A stretch of 64,000 nucleotides of DNA from Psychromarinibacter sp048262455. Its GTDB lineage: Bacteria; Pseudomonadota; Alphaproteobacteria; Rhodobacterales; Rhodobacteraceae. The notes beneath the pieces are model-generated. The model was not told the DNA's origin and searched no databases. It saw only the letters and a list, made by a program, of their open reading frames with translations. The stretch lies in contig JBLXFD010000001.1 in NCBI GenBank assembly GCA_048262455.1, positions 1 to 64,000 of the forward strand. The letters are read 5' to 3'. The translations under genes were made by a program, and so were the position numbers. Below, one piece after another: positions 1 through 9,070 of the stretch (the first letter of the stretch is position 1; every line of letters begins with the position of its first letter).

Positions 1-159
1 TATCTCGGACAAGAAGAATTGGCAGGGGGCGCGGGGTGGGGGCGGGGTCGGCGGGCCCCGGCGCGGCGGGCGTGAAACAAAAGCGGTGCGGGCGGGTTCA
101 GTTGGCGACGGCCCCCGGCCGCGACGCCCCGCGCCGCGGCCTTTTCGCAAGGAACGCCC

Positions 160-1455
160 GTGACCGAGCCCGAGCCCGACAGATCCCCCGACGCAGAATC
201 GACCTCCATGCACCGCCGGGCCCTGTCCCAGCCGGCGCTGCGGCGCGCGGCGGTCTGGCTGCTGGCGGTGATCGTGGTGATCCTCGCCGGCTGGGCGCTG
301 CGGGCCACCGCCTCGGTGGTGGTGCCGCTGATCGTCGGGTTCTTCGTGGCGCTGATCGTCTACCCGCTGGACCGGATGACCGCGGAGCGCATGCCGAAGG
401 GCTTTCGCTGGACCGGGCACGTGGTGGCCATGGCGGCGGTGCTGGCCGGGGTGGCGCTGTTCGTCAGCTTCCTGTGGCTGGCGGCGCAGCAGGCGCTTTC
501 GCGGCTGCCCACCGACGGGCAGGAGGTGGCGGTGCTTCCGGGGTTCGACATGGAGGTGCCGAAGCTGGACGTGAGCCTGCTGGGGCTGGACGGGGAGGAG
601 GGCGAGGACGCTGAGGGCGAGGGCGGCAGCGCGGAGGAGGACGCGAAGGAGGCGCCGCTGGATGCCGCGGGCGAGGATGCCGCGGAGGGGCAGGAGGACG
701 AGGGGGAGACGGACCGCTCGCTCAAGGGCATCTTCGAGCAGGCCGCCAGCTCGCTGGGCAGTTCCGCCGTGCAATGGGCCTCGGGCCTCGCCGGCACCAT
801 CGTGGACGCGGCGGGCGCGACGCTGAGCGGGCTGGTGCTGGTGTTCTTCCTGACCCTGCTGATGCTGATCGAGGCCCCGCGCTGGAGCGCCAAGCTGCAG
901 GCGGTCACCACCCGCCGCACCGAGCACGAGACCCACGACGTGCTGGCGGTGATCGCCGCCAAGTTGCGCCGCTACCTGCTGGCGCGCACGGTGCTGGGGA
1001 TCGCCACCGCCGCGCTTTACGCGGCCTGGCTGTGGTTCTTCGGGCTGGACCTGATCGTGGTCTGGGCCACGCTGGTATTCCTGCTGAACTTCATCCCCAC
1101 GGTGGGCTCGATGATCGCCGGGGTGCTGCCGGTCATCTACGCCTTCTTCCAGAAGGATTTCGGCACCGCGATGATCATCGGCGCCGGGGTCATGGCGATC
1201 GAGCAGGTGATGGGCAACTTCATCGACCCGCGCGTGCAGGGCAAGCAGGTCTCTGTCTCGCCGCTGGTGATCCTCGTGGTGCTGCTGGTGTGGAGTTGGG
1301 TCTGGGGCGTCATGGGGGCGCTGCTGGCGGTGCCGGTGACCATGGCGATGGTGATCATCTTCACCCACATTGGCCCCATGCGCCCGGTGGCGCTGTTCCT
1401 GAGCAACGAGTGCGATCTCGAGGCGCTGGACGCGGTGGCGGACGGCGAGCGCTGA
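160..1455 (+). CDS. AI-2E/PerM family transporter
   Basis: Multi-pass inner-membrane protein of the AI-2E exporter/PerM family (431 aa). Family members move small molecules or ions, and the substrate cannot be read from sequence. Hydrophobic segments lie near residues 24-66, 86-112 and 215-240, with a dense block at about 275-410, the usual family layout. The soluble region between the early and late membrane segments carries a strongly acidic insert (about residues 147-187, almost only E, D, G and A), which is not a typical family feature. The GTG start is chosen because AAGGA sits six bases upstream; an in-frame ATG at codon 17 (position 208) is an alternative. The next gene is convergent, so it is probably transcribed alone. 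Confidence 0.88.
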   Translation: MTEPEPDRSPDAESTSMHRRALSQPALRRAAVWLLAVIVVILAGWALRATASVVVPLIVGFFVALIVYPLDRMTAERMPKGFRWTGHVVAMAAVLAGVALFVSFLWLAAQQALSRLPTDGQEVAVLPGFDMEVPKLDVSLLGLDGEEGEDAEGEGGSAEEDAKEAPLDAAGEDAAEGQEDEGETDRSLKGIFEQAASSLGSSAVQWASGLAGTIVDAAGATLSGLVLVFFLTLLMLIEAPRWSAKLQAVTTRRTEHETHDVLAVIAAKLRRYLLARTVLGIATAALYAAWLWFFGLDLIVVWATLVFLLNFIPTVGSMIAGVLPVIYAFFQKDFGTAMIIGAGVMAIEQVMGNFIDPRVQGKQVSVSPLVILVVLLVWSWVWGVMGALLAVPVTMAMVIIFTHIGPMRPVALFLSNECDLEALDAVADGER

Positions 1456-1473
1456 GCCGCCGCCCGCAGGGGG

Positions 1474-2493
1474 TCAGCCGCCGGTGCGGTAGATCTCGTC
1501 CAGCCCCTCGGCCAGCGTGACGAGGTGCCGGCACGCGAGATCGAACCGCGCGCCCCCCGCCAGCCGCCCCGCCCAGTCCAGCGCCGCACGGGCGCCCCAG
1601 TCGTCGGGCGGCCCTGTCAACAGCTCGGCCTGCGTGCCGCGGTGGCGGTGGGCGGTGAAGTCGTAGAACGAGCCGTTCACGTTGCGCACCGCCGCGCCGC
1701 CCCGGGTGCCCTGCACCTCCAGCGCGATGACGGCGTCCTGCCCGGCCGGCAGGTTCCACGAGCAGGCCAGCCGCACCAGCGCGCCCGCATCCGATTCCAG
1801 CGTCGCGGCGGCATAGTCCTCGACCGCGGCGGCCGGGTCCACGGGCTTGCCTTGCGCACGCAGGAAGGCGCTGCGGCAGCGCAGCGACTGGCCGTCCAGC
1901 AGCCAGTGCGCCTGGTCCAGCAGGTGGATCCCCAGGTCTATCAGGCACCCGCCGCCCGACAGCGCCCGGTCGCGGAACCACGGCTTGTCGGGGCCGTAGG
2001 CGTTGTGGAAGGTGACGTCGACCGCGTAGATCTCGCCCAACTCGCCGCTGCGCACCAGGTCGTGCACCGCCCGGAAGGCGGCGACGTGGCGATAGCTGAG
2101 GTCGGTGGCCAGCAGCCGGTCCGCCTTTTCCGCCGCCTCCACGGCGCGGGCGGTTTCGGCGGCGTCGCGGCCCAGCGGCTTCTGGCAGAAGACCGCGGCC
2201 CCGGCCTCCAGCGCCTCGATGGTCTGGGCCGCGTGCATGGCGCTGGGGGTGGCGATCACCACGCCGTCGGGCCGCTGCGCCAGCACCTCCTGCAAAGATC
2301 CCGCGCGCACCGCCTCCGGCAGGTCCCGCGCGGCCTCGTCCAGCGCCTCGGGCGAGGGGTCGGCCAGCGCCGCCACCCGGGCGAGGCCGGAGTCCGCCAG
2401 CGCCTGCATCCGGTGCCGGCCGATCCAGCCGAGCCCCACGAACCCCAGCCGGGGCAGGGCCTGCGCCTCGGGGGCGGCCGCGCCTACGCGCAT
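1474..2493 (-). CDS. Gfo/Idh/MocA family oxidoreductase
   Basis: Predicted NAD(P)-dependent sugar or polyol dehydrogenase of 339 aa. The N-terminal Rossmann motif GLGWIG (about residues 20-25) and a QKPLGRD segment in place of the usual EKP motif are visible, followed by the alpha/beta substrate domain. The ATG overlaps the end of the upstream alcohol dehydrogenase by ten bases, so the two are very likely co-transcribed and translationally coupled. Together they form the leftward arm of the glycan cluster that starts at 3766 on the other strand, which suggests a role in making an unusual sugar or polyol precursor. The substrate is unknown. Confidence 0.88.
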   Translation of the reverse strand: MRVGAAAPEAQALPRLGFVGLGWIGRHRMQALADSGLARVAALADPSPEALDEAARDLPEAVRAGSLQEVLAQRPDGVVIATPSAMHAAQTIEALEAGAAVFCQKPLGRDAAETARAVEAAEKADRLLATDLSYRHVAAFRAVHDLVRSGELGEIYAVDVTFHNAYGPDKPWFRDRALSGGGCLIDLGIHLLDQAHWLLDGQSLRCRSAFLRAQGKPVDPAAAVEDYAAATLESDAGALVRLACSWNLPAGQDAVIALEVQGTRGGAAVRNVNGSFYDFTAHRHRGTQAELLTGPPDDWGARAALDWAGRLAGGARFDLACRHLVTLAEGLDEIYRTGG

Positions 2494-3524
2494 TCCACCA
2501 GCGCCTTCACGAAATCGCCGGGCTTGTCGCGGGTGGCGTCCAGCGCCGCGCCGAGGTCTTCCAGCTTGTAGCGGTGGGTGAACAGGCGGAAGGGGTCGAT
2601 GCGGCCCGTGACCGTCGCCTCCACCGCCTCGCGCAGCCCGCGCATCTGCACCTCGGGGTCGCGCTCGTGGGCATTGGCCACGTCGAAGCCGCGCCAGTTC
2701 CACAGCTGCATGTTCACCTGCCGCGGCCCGTCCTGGTGGTAGCCGGCGATCACCAGCCGGCCGCCCTCGCGCACCAGTTCGGCCGAGAGGTCCAGCGGCC
2801 ATTGCAGGCCCACCGCCTCGATCACCCGGTCGCAGAAACGGCCGTGGGTCAGGCCCTTCACCCGCTCGATGATCTGCCAGTGATCATCCATCACGATCGT
2901 CTCGGCCGCGCCCATCTCTCGCGCCAGCTGCAGCGAGCTTTCGCGCCGCGAGATGGCGATCACCAGCGCGCCCGCCTCGGCCGCCAGCCGGGTCAGCAGC
3001 GCGCCGAGAAAGCCGATGCCGACGATGGCGACGGTCTGGCCGGGCTGGATGTCGCTGCGGCGAAAGACGTTCATGGCGCAGCCGATGGGCTCGCCGGGGA
3101 AGGGCTTGCCGTCCAGGTCCGGCGGCAGTTTCACCGCCTGCGCGGCCGGCACCACCTCGTGCGTGGCGAAGCCGTGGCTGCCGAGGTAGGGGACCCGGTC
3201 GCCGGGGGCGAAACCGGTGACCGCCGCGCCCACGGCCTCGACCCGGCCCCAGGCCTCGTGGCCAAGCTCGCCGGGGGCGAGGGGGAATTCCATCCACTCC
3301 GGCCCCGACCACGGGCCGAGGTTCGAGGCGCAGACGCCGCAGCCCTCGATGCGCACCCGCAGTTCTTCGGGGCCCGGCGCGGCGGCGTCCATGGGCACCG
3401 TGACCACCTGGCCGGGCGCCATGACCTGCGCCGCGCGCGCGGGATCGGAGGGTGTGGGGGAGGGGGACGCGGCCTCGGGCCGCTCTGTCGTCCGGGTCGT
3501 GGTCGCTGCCTGCGCGTCTTTCAT
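2484..3524 (-). CDS. MDR-family zinc-type alcohol dehydrogenase
   Basis: Medium-chain dehydrogenase/reductase of 346 aa. The catalytic-domain motif GCGVCASN (about residues 61-68) and GHE (about 88-90) point to a catalytic metal site, and a GIGFLG Rossmann motif follows. The four-cysteine structural zinc lobe common in this superfamily is absent. The first 35 residues are a Thr/Ala/Pro-rich extension. The ATG at 3524 is chosen because GGAAGGA lies just upstream; reading further upstream gives non-conserved sequence. The gene leads the leftward operon, and a GGAAC-N17-CGTTCC promoter-like site lies about 65 bases upstream. It probably acts with the following Gfo/Idh/MocA enzyme on a sugar or polyol; the substrate is not deducible. 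Confidence 0.86.
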   Translation of the reverse strand: MKDAQAATTTRTTERPEAASPSPTPSDPARAAQVMAPGQVVTVPMDAAAPGPEELRVRIEGCGVCASNLGPWSGPEWMEFPLAPGELGHEAWGRVEAVGAAVTGFAPGDRVPYLGSHGFATHEVVPAAQAVKLPPDLDGKPFPGEPIGCAMNVFRRSDIQPGQTVAIVGIGFLGALLTRLAAEAGALVIAISRRESSLQLAREMGAAETIVMDDHWQIIERVKGLTHGRFCDRVIEAVGLQWPLDLSAELVREGGRLVIAGYHQDGPRQVNMQLWNWRGFDVANAHERDPEVQMRGLREAVEATVTGRIDPFRLFTHRYKLEDLGAALDATRDKPGDFVKALVECA

Positions 3525-3587
3525 GAGGTCCTTCCGGTCGTTTCGGTCCGACCCGGCGCGCGGGGTGCGGCAGGTCGTGTCCCGGGG

Positions 3588-3614
3588 GGAACGGACCGGC
3601 TGCGCGAATGTTCC
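3588..3614. promoter_or_regulatory. Bidirectional EcfG-type stress promoter (GGAAC-N17-GTTCC)
   Basis: GGAAC at 3588-3592 and GTTCC at 3610-3614 are inverted copies 17 bases apart, so a GGAAC-N17-GTT element is readable on both strands. On the minus strand the -10 reads CGTT, the full published EcfG consensus, and would start transcription about 57 bases before the ATG at 3524. On the plus strand the -10 reads TGTT. The match is read directly from sequence; sigma-factor use is inferred. Confidence 0.55.
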
Positions 3615-3702
3615 GAAGCTGAAGAAGAAGCTGCGCCGGACCCCAGTCGATGCCCTCTGGAGTATCCTTACGTCAACCTGCGGCGAACAATGACCGATCC
3701 CG

Positions 3703-3728
3703 GGAACATTCTGTTGATGCTCCTGTTT
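3703..3728 (+). promoter_or_regulatory. EcfG-type stress promoter for the rightward glycan operon
   Basis: GGAAC (3703-3707), a 17-base spacer and GTTT (3725-3728) give a start point about 30 bases before the ATG at 3766, which itself has AGGAGGGA as ribosome binding site. The element shares the 8-mer GGAACATT with the minus-strand readings of the sites at 3588-3614 and 15598-15624. Confidence 0.5.
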
Positions 3729-3765
3729 CCGGCTTTGCAACGGCACATGCCACAGGAGGGACGAC

Positions 3766-4869
3766 ATGACGCGGACGCTGGTCACCGGAGGGTGCGGTTT
3801 CATCGGAAGCTATCTGGTGAGGGATCTTCTGGAGGCGGGGCACGAGGTCGTCGTCTTTGACGGGCTGCTGGAACAGGTGCACGGCGGCGAGACTCCGCAG
3901 ATGCCCGAGGGCGTCCGGCTGGTCACCGGCGACATCCGCGACGCAGGCAAGCTGGGCGCGGCGATGGACGGGGCCGACAAGGTGGTGCACCTGGCGGCCG
4001 AGGTTGGCGTCGGCCAGTCCATGTACGAGATCGCGCGCTACGTCGGCGCCAACGACCTGGGCACCGCGGTGCTGCTGGAGGAAGTCGCCAAGCGCCCGGT
4101 GGAGAAGCTGGTGCTGGCCTCTTCCATGAGCGTCTACGGCGAGGGCCGCTACGAAACCGCCGACGGCCGCAAGGTGGACGACGCGCGCCGCCGCTATTCC
4201 GACCTGCAGAAGGGGCTGTGGGAGCCGCGCGCCGAGGGCGCCGCGCTGACCCCGGTGGCGACGGACGAGACCAAGCCGGTGGACCTCGCCTCGATCTACG
4301 CGCTGACGAAGTTCGCGCAGGAGCGCGCGGTGCTGATCTTCGGCGAGGCCTACGAGGTGCCCACCGTCGCGCTGCGGCTGTTCAACGTGTTCGGCGCCGG
4401 GCAGGCGCTGTCCAACCCCTATACCGGGGTGCTGGCCAACTTCGCCTCGCGCATCGCCAACGGCCAACGGCCGACGATCTTCGAGGACGGCGAGCAGAAG
4501 CGCGATTTCGTCCATGTCGAGGACGTGGCCCGCGCCTTCCGGCTGGCGCTGGAAAGCGACCGCGCGGCGGGCGAGGTCATCAACATCGGCGCCGGCCGCA
4601 GCTACACCATCGCGCAGGTGGCGCGGCTGCTGGCCGAGGCGATGGACCGGCCCGACCTGCAGCCGGAGATCCTCGGCAAGCTGCGCAAGGGCGACATCCG
4701 CAACTGTTTTTCGGACATCTCCAAGGCCCGCGACCTCCTGGGGTTCGAGCCCCGCTTCGCGTTGGAGGACTCGCTTGGCCCCTTCGTCGACTGGGTCCGC
4801 ACCGCGCCGGCCGCCGACCACGGCGAGAAGATGCGCCGGGAGCTGGAGCAGCGGGGCCTCGTGGCATGA
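3766..4869 (+). CDS. NAD-dependent sugar epimerase, dTDP-L-rhamnose 4-epimerase-like
   Basis: Extended short-chain dehydrogenase of 367 aa, cytoplasmic. The N-terminal NAD motif GGCGFIG lies at residues 8-14 and the catalytic Y-x3-K pair is at about 178/182 (SIYALTK). Segments such as VGVGQSMYEI, SMSVYGEGRY and SNPYTGV resemble dTDP-L-rhamnose 4-epimerases, including the long insert before the catalytic Tyr. It probably epimerises a nucleotide sugar for the glycosyltransferases downstream. First gene of the rightward operon; strong AGGAGGGA ribosome site. Its stop overlaps the next start (ATGA). The exact nucleotide and sugar are inferred from resemblance only. Confidence 0.88.
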   Translation: MTRTLVTGGCGFIGSYLVRDLLEAGHEVVVFDGLLEQVHGGETPQMPEGVRLVTGDIRDAGKLGAAMDGADKVVHLAAEVGVGQSMYEIARYVGANDLGTAVLLEEVAKRPVEKLVLASSMSVYGEGRYETADGRKVDDARRRYSDLQKGLWEPRAEGAALTPVATDETKPVDLASIYALTKFAQERAVLIFGEAYEVPTVALRLFNVFGAGQALSNPYTGVLANFASRIANGQRPTIFEDGEQKRDFVHVEDVARAFRLALESDRAAGEVINIGAGRSYTIAQVARLLAEAMDRPDLQPEILGKLRKGDIRNCFSDISKARDLLGFEPRFALEDSLGPFVDWVRTAPAADHGEKMRRELEQRGLVA

Positions 4870-6857
4870 GCGAGCAGTACGGCTTTGTCGAGTGGTTCCG
4901 CCCCGGTGACCACCTGCGGGTGGAGGCCGTGCTGCCCGGCCTGAAGGCCTCGGGCGCCAGCTGGCTGCGCACCCATATCAGCTGGGCCGACTACCACGCG
5001 CCGGGCGGGCAGGAATGGTACGACTGGCTGCTGCCGCGGCTGGCGCGGGACTTCGACCTGCTGCCCTGCGTGCATTACACGCCACCTTCGCTGTCGCGCA
5101 CCGGCCGGTCCTCGGGGGCGCCGAAGGTGCTGAAGGACTACGCCGACTTCATCGACGCGCTGCTGACCCGGCACGGCCACCTCTTTACCCATATCGAGCT
5201 GTGGAACGAGCCGAACAACCTGCTGGACTACGACTGGCGCGAGGATATCGACTACCAGCTGTTCGCCGAGATGGTCGGCGGCGCCGCCCACTGGGCGCAG
5301 GAACGCGGGTGGAAGACGGTGCTGGGCGGGCCCTCGCCCTTCGACGCCTACTGGATCAACCTGATGGGCGAGCGCGGCGTGCTGCAGAAGTGCGACGCCA
5401 TCGGCCTGCACGGCTTTCCCGGCACATGGGACAGCGAGGAAGGCAGCTGGCGCGGCTGGAAGCCCGACCTTGCCGAGATGCGCGAGATCGTGGACCGCTA
5501 CAACCCGGACGCCGAGCTGTGGATCACCGAAACCGGCTATTCCACCTGGCGGCGGGACGAGATGGCGCAGGTGCGCCGCTTCGCCGACGCCATCGATGCG
5601 GGGGCGGACCGGCTGTACTGGTACGCCTGGCGCGACCTGCCCGAGGACGTGGCGGTGCAGGAGGGCCTGTGGTTCGACCCGCGTCACTACCACCTTGGCG
5701 CCGTCGACGGGAACAACCGGCCCAAGCTGCTGGCGCGGTTCCTGACCGACGGCGGCGTGGACCGGGTGCGCGAGGCGATGGCGCTCGCCGCCCCCAGCGC
5801 CGGCGGCCGCGCGCGGCCCGTGCTGATCACCGGCGGCAGCGGCTTCATCGGCTCGAACCTCGCCGACAGCTACCTCGCCGAGGGCCGCGACGTGGTGATC
5901 TACGACAACCTCAGCCGCGCCGGGGTCGAGGGCAACCTGCACTGGCTGTGCGAGCGGCACGGCGACAAGGTGCACACCGCCTCGGACGACCTGCGCGACG
6001 AGCAGGCGCTGCGCGAGGCGGTCAGCGACGCCGAACTGGTGTACCACCTGGCCGCGCAGACCGCCGTTACCACCTCGCTGGACCAGCCGGTCGATGATTT
6101 CGACATCAACGCCCGCGGCACCCTGAACCTGCTTGAGGCGGTCCGCGCCACCGGCCGCAAGGTGCCGCTGATCTTCGCCAGCACCAACAAGGTTTACGGC
6201 GCGCTGGCCGATCTCGACGTGGAGGAGGTGGGCGACGCCTGCCGCCCCACCGACCCCCGCTACGTGCAGGGGGTGGACGAGGGGCGGGCGCTGGACTTCT
6301 GCACCCCCTACGGCTGTTCCAAGGGCGTCGCGGACCAGTACGTGCTGGACTACGCCAAAAGCTACGGGCTGCCGGCGGCGGTGCTGCGGATGAGCTGCAT
6401 CTACGGCCCGCGCCAGTTCGGCACCGAGGATCAGGGCTGGGTCGCCCACTTCATGATCCGCGCGCTGGAGGGCCGGCCGATCACCGTGTTCGGCACCGGC
6501 AGGCAGGTGCGCGACGTGCTGGACGTCTCGGACGCCGTGGCCGCCTACCGGGCGGTGATGGACCGGATCGGCGGGCTGAAGGGCCGCGCTTTCAACCTTG
6601 GCGGCGGGCCCGCCAACGCGGTCAGCCTGCGCCGGGTGCTGCGCGAGATCGCGGTGATCACCGGGCGCGAGCTGCAGGTGGAGCAGGCCGACTGGCGGCA
6701 GGGGGACCAGCCGTGGTTCGTGGCCGACACCCGGGCGCTGACCGCGCAGACCGGCTGGACCGCCGCCACCGACTGGCAGACCGGCCTGCGCCGGCTGGCC
6801 CACTGGCTGGCGGACGAGCGCAAGCTGGCGCTGCTGCCCGAAAGGCGCTCGGCATGA
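4866..6857 (+). CDS. Fusion: GH39-like glycosidase domain + CDP-paratose 2-epimerase-like SDR
   Basis: Two-domain protein of 663 aa. Residues 1 to about 305 form a clan GH-A-like TIM barrel: the acid/base motif WNEPN places Glu at 115, and WITETGY near residues 219-225 places a nucleophile Glu at about 222, as in GH39-type beta-xylosidases. No signal peptide is seen, so it is cytoplasmic. Residues from about 318 are an extended SDR with GGSGFIG (323-329) and segments STNKVYG, TPYGCSKG and SCIYGPRQFG that closely resemble CDP-paratose/CDP-tyvelose 2-epimerase. No stop or frameshift interrupts the join. The start overlaps the upstream stop (ATGA). A glycosidase fused to a nucleotide-sugar epimerase is unusual; both domains retain their key residues. 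Confidence 0.85.
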   Translation: MSEQYGFVEWFRPGDHLRVEAVLPGLKASGASWLRTHISWADYHAPGGQEWYDWLLPRLARDFDLLPCVHYTPPSLSRTGRSSGAPKVLKDYADFIDALLTRHGHLFTHIELWNEPNNLLDYDWREDIDYQLFAEMVGGAAHWAQERGWKTVLGGPSPFDAYWINLMGERGVLQKCDAIGLHGFPGTWDSEEGSWRGWKPDLAEMREIVDRYNPDAELWITETGYSTWRRDEMAQVRRFADAIDAGADRLYWYAWRDLPEDVAVQEGLWFDPRHYHLGAVDGNNRPKLLARFLTDGGVDRVREAMALAAPSAGGRARPVLITGGSGFIGSNLADSYLAEGRDVVIYDNLSRAGVEGNLHWLCERHGDKVHTASDDLRDEQALREAVSDAELVYHLAAQTAVTTSLDQPVDDFDINARGTLNLLEAVRATGRKVPLIFASTNKVYGALADLDVEEVGDACRPTDPRYVQGVDEGRALDFCTPYGCSKGVADQYVLDYAKSYGLPAAVLRMSCIYGPRQFGTEDQGWVAHFMIRALEGRPITVFGTGRQVRDVLDVSDAVAAYRAVMDRIGGLKGRAFNLGGGPANAVSLRRVLREIAVITGRELQVEQADWRQGDQPWFVADTRALTAQTGWTAATDWQTGLRRLAHWLADERKLALLPERRSA

Positions 6858-7954
6858 GCGTATCGGTCCTGATGACCCTCGACGCCGTGGGCGGCGTCTG
6901 GCGCTATGCGCTCGACCTTGCGCAGGGGCTGCGCGCGGCCGGGGCCGAGGTGGTGCTGGCGGGGCTGGGGCCGGCGCCCTCGGCGGCGCAGCGGGCCGAG
7001 GCGGCGCGGATCGGGGTGCTGGAATGGGGCGAGGCGCCGCTGGACTGGCTGGCGCCGGGGCCGGAGACGCTGGCGGGGGTCACGCCTTGGCTGGCCCGGC
7101 TGACGCAGCGCTACCGGCCGACCCACCTGCACCTGAACCTGCCCAGCCAGGCCGCCGGGTTGCCGGCGCTGTCGGGCGACCCCGAGGTGGTGGTGGTCAG
7201 CCACTCCTGCCTCGCCACCTGGTTCGCCGCGATGCAGGGGCGCGAGGTGCCGGCCGACATGGACTGGAACCGCGACCTCACCGCCCGCGGCCTGGCCCGC
7301 GCCGACACCATCGTCACCCCCTCGCGCAGCCACGCGGTGGCCATCACCCGCGCCTACGGGCTTCTCACGCCGGTCGACGTGGTGCACAACGCCGCCTTCC
7401 CGGCCTGCCCGGTGGCCGAGCGGGTGCCAGAGGTGGTCGCCGCCGGGCGCTGGTGGGACGAGGGCAAGAACGCCGCCGTGCTGGACGAAGCCGCGGCGCG
7501 GCTGGCCTGGCCGGTGCGGATGATCGGCGCCACCGAGGGGCCCAACGGCACCGCCGTGGAACTGCACCACGCAGAGCCGCTGGGCGCGCTGCCGGCCGAG
7601 TTGACCCGCGCCCGCATCGCCGCCGCCGGCGTCTTCGCCGCGCCCTCGCGCTATGAACCCTTCGGGCTGGCGGTGCTCGAGGCCGCGCTGGGCGGCGCGC
7701 CGCTGGTGCTGGCGGACATCCCCACCTTCCGCGAGCTGTGGGACGGCGCCGCGCTGTTCTTCCCGCCCGAAGACGCAGGCGCCCTGGCCGACGCGGCGGG
7801 CCGGCTGATCCACGATCCCGGCCTCGCGCGGCGGCTGGGGGCGCTGGCCGCCCGCCGCGCGGGGCGCTTTCCGCCCGAGGCCCAGGTGCAGGCCATGCTC
7901 GACATCTACCAGGGACAGCGCGGCACCCGCGCCGCCCTGCAAGCGGCGGAGTAA
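6854..7954 (+). CDS. Glycosyltransferase family 4-like
   Basis: GT-B fold glycosyltransferase of 366 aa, no membrane segment or signal peptide. The C-terminal half carries the retaining GT4 pattern: a YEPFGLAVLEA segment preceding the E-x7-E-type region and a helical tail. The N-terminus (SVLMTLDAVGGVWRY) is the acceptor-side Rossmann domain. Start overlaps the upstream stop (ATGA), so it is part of the 3766-13022 operon. Donor is presumably one of the nucleotide sugars made by the SDR enzymes alongside it; the acceptor is unknown. Confidence 0.87.
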   Translation: MSVSVLMTLDAVGGVWRYALDLAQGLRAAGAEVVLAGLGPAPSAAQRAEAARIGVLEWGEAPLDWLAPGPETLAGVTPWLARLTQRYRPTHLHLNLPSQAAGLPALSGDPEVVVVSHSCLATWFAAMQGREVPADMDWNRDLTARGLARADTIVTPSRSHAVAITRAYGLLTPVDVVHNAAFPACPVAERVPEVVAAGRWWDEGKNAAVLDEAAARLAWPVRMIGATEGPNGTAVELHHAEPLGALPAELTRARIAAAGVFAAPSRYEPFGLAVLEAALGGAPLVLADIPTFRELWDGAALFFPPEDAGALADAAGRLIHDPGLARRLGALAARRAGRFPPEAQVQAMLDIYQGQRGTRAALQAAE

Positions 7955-7957
7955 CCC

Positions 7958-9070
7958 ATGCGCTTTGTCTTCTACACCCACTCGCTCGTCTCCGACTGGA
8001 ACCACGGCAACGCCCACTTCCTGCGCGGCGTCATGCGGGCGCTGCAGGCGCGCGGCCACCAGACGCTGGCGCTGGAGCCGGCGGAGGGCTGGAGCCGCCA
8101 GAACCTGGTCGAGGACCGGGGGCAGGGGGCCGTGGACAGCTTTGCCGAGGTCTTCCCCGACCTCACCGCCCGCGACTACGGCGAGGATTTCGACCACGAG
8201 GCGGCGCTGGAGGGGGCCGACGTGGTGGTGGTGCACGAATGGACCGACCCGGCGCTGGTGGCCCGCATCGGCCGCGCGCGGCAGGCGGGCGGGGGCTTCC
8301 TGCTGCTGTTCCACGACACCCACCACCGGGGCGTCAGCGCGGACGACGAGATCGCGGGGCTGGACCTTGGCGGCTACGACGGGGTGCTGGCCTTTGGCGA
8401 GTCCCTGCGGGAACGTTACCTGAAGGCCGGCTGGGGCCGGCAGGTCTTCACCTGGCACGAGGCCGCCGACACCACCCTGTTCAAGCCGATCGAGGCGGAG
8501 AAGACCGGCGATCTGGTCTGGATCGGCAACTGGGGCGACGGCGAACGGTCGGAAGAGCTGGAAAGCTTCCTGGTCAACCCCGCCCAGAGCCTTGCGCTGA
8601 AGACGGTGATCCACGGCGTCCGCTACCCCGCCCACGCGCTGAAGCGGCTGGCGGCGGCGAACATCGACTACCGCGGCTCTCTCGCCAACGTCGAGGCGCC
8701 GCAGGTCTTCGCGCGGTATCGCATGACGGTGCACGTGCCGCGCCGACCCTACGTGCGCAGCCTGCCCGGCATCCCGACGATCCGCCCCTTCGAGGCGCTG
8801 GCATGCGGCATCCCGCTGATCTCGGCCCCCTGGGAAGACGCCGAAGGCCTGTTCCGCCCCGGCGACTTCCGCTGGGCGCGGACCGAGGACGAGATGTGCC
8901 GCACCATGGAAGAGCTGCTGACAGACCCCGCCGCCGCCGCCGAACAGGCCGCCCAGGGGCTGGAGACGATCCGTGCCCGGCACACCTGCGACCACCGGGC
9001 GGGGGAACTTCTGGAAATCGTGAACCGGCTGGGCATCCCCGGCGCGGCGGACAAGCGGGAGATCGCGTGA
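7958..9070 (+). CDS. CgeB-like glycosyltransferase (paralog 1)
   Basis: Predicted GT-B glycosyltransferase of 370 aa resembling the CgeB/DUF3880 type group. The N-terminus has the YTHSLVSDWNHGNAHFLRG pattern found in modified form in the two following genes, and the C-terminal donor domain has IPTIRPFEALACGIPLIS. No transmembrane segment. Three bases separate it from the upstream gene and its stop overlaps the next ATG. It is the first of three consecutive related glycosyltransferases, suggesting stepwise addition of similar sugars. Family assignment is from motif recognition; donor and acceptor are unknown. Confidence 0.82.
   Translation: MRFVFYTHSLVSDWNHGNAHFLRGVMRALQARGHQTLALEPAEGWSRQNLVEDRGQGAVDSFAEVFPDLTARDYGEDFDHEAALEGADVVVVHEWTDPALVARIGRARQAGGGFLLLFHDTHHRGVSADDEIAGLDLGGYDGVLAFGESLRERYLKAGWGRQVFTWHEAADTTLFKPIEAEKTGDLVWIGNWGDGERSEELESFLVNPAQSLALKTVIHGVRYPAHALKRLAAANIDYRGSLANVEAPQVFARYRMTVHVPRRPYVRSLPGIPTIRPFEALACGIPLISAPWEDAEGLFRPGDFRWARTEDEMCRTMEELLTDPAAAAEQAAQGLETIRARHTCDHRAGELLEIVNRLGIPGAADKREIA

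Noticed and set aside
1..159. Possible 3' end of an upstream gene
   Set aside because: All frames are short and of low complexity; no recognisable C-terminus, so only the GTG gene with AAGGA at 148-152 is called.
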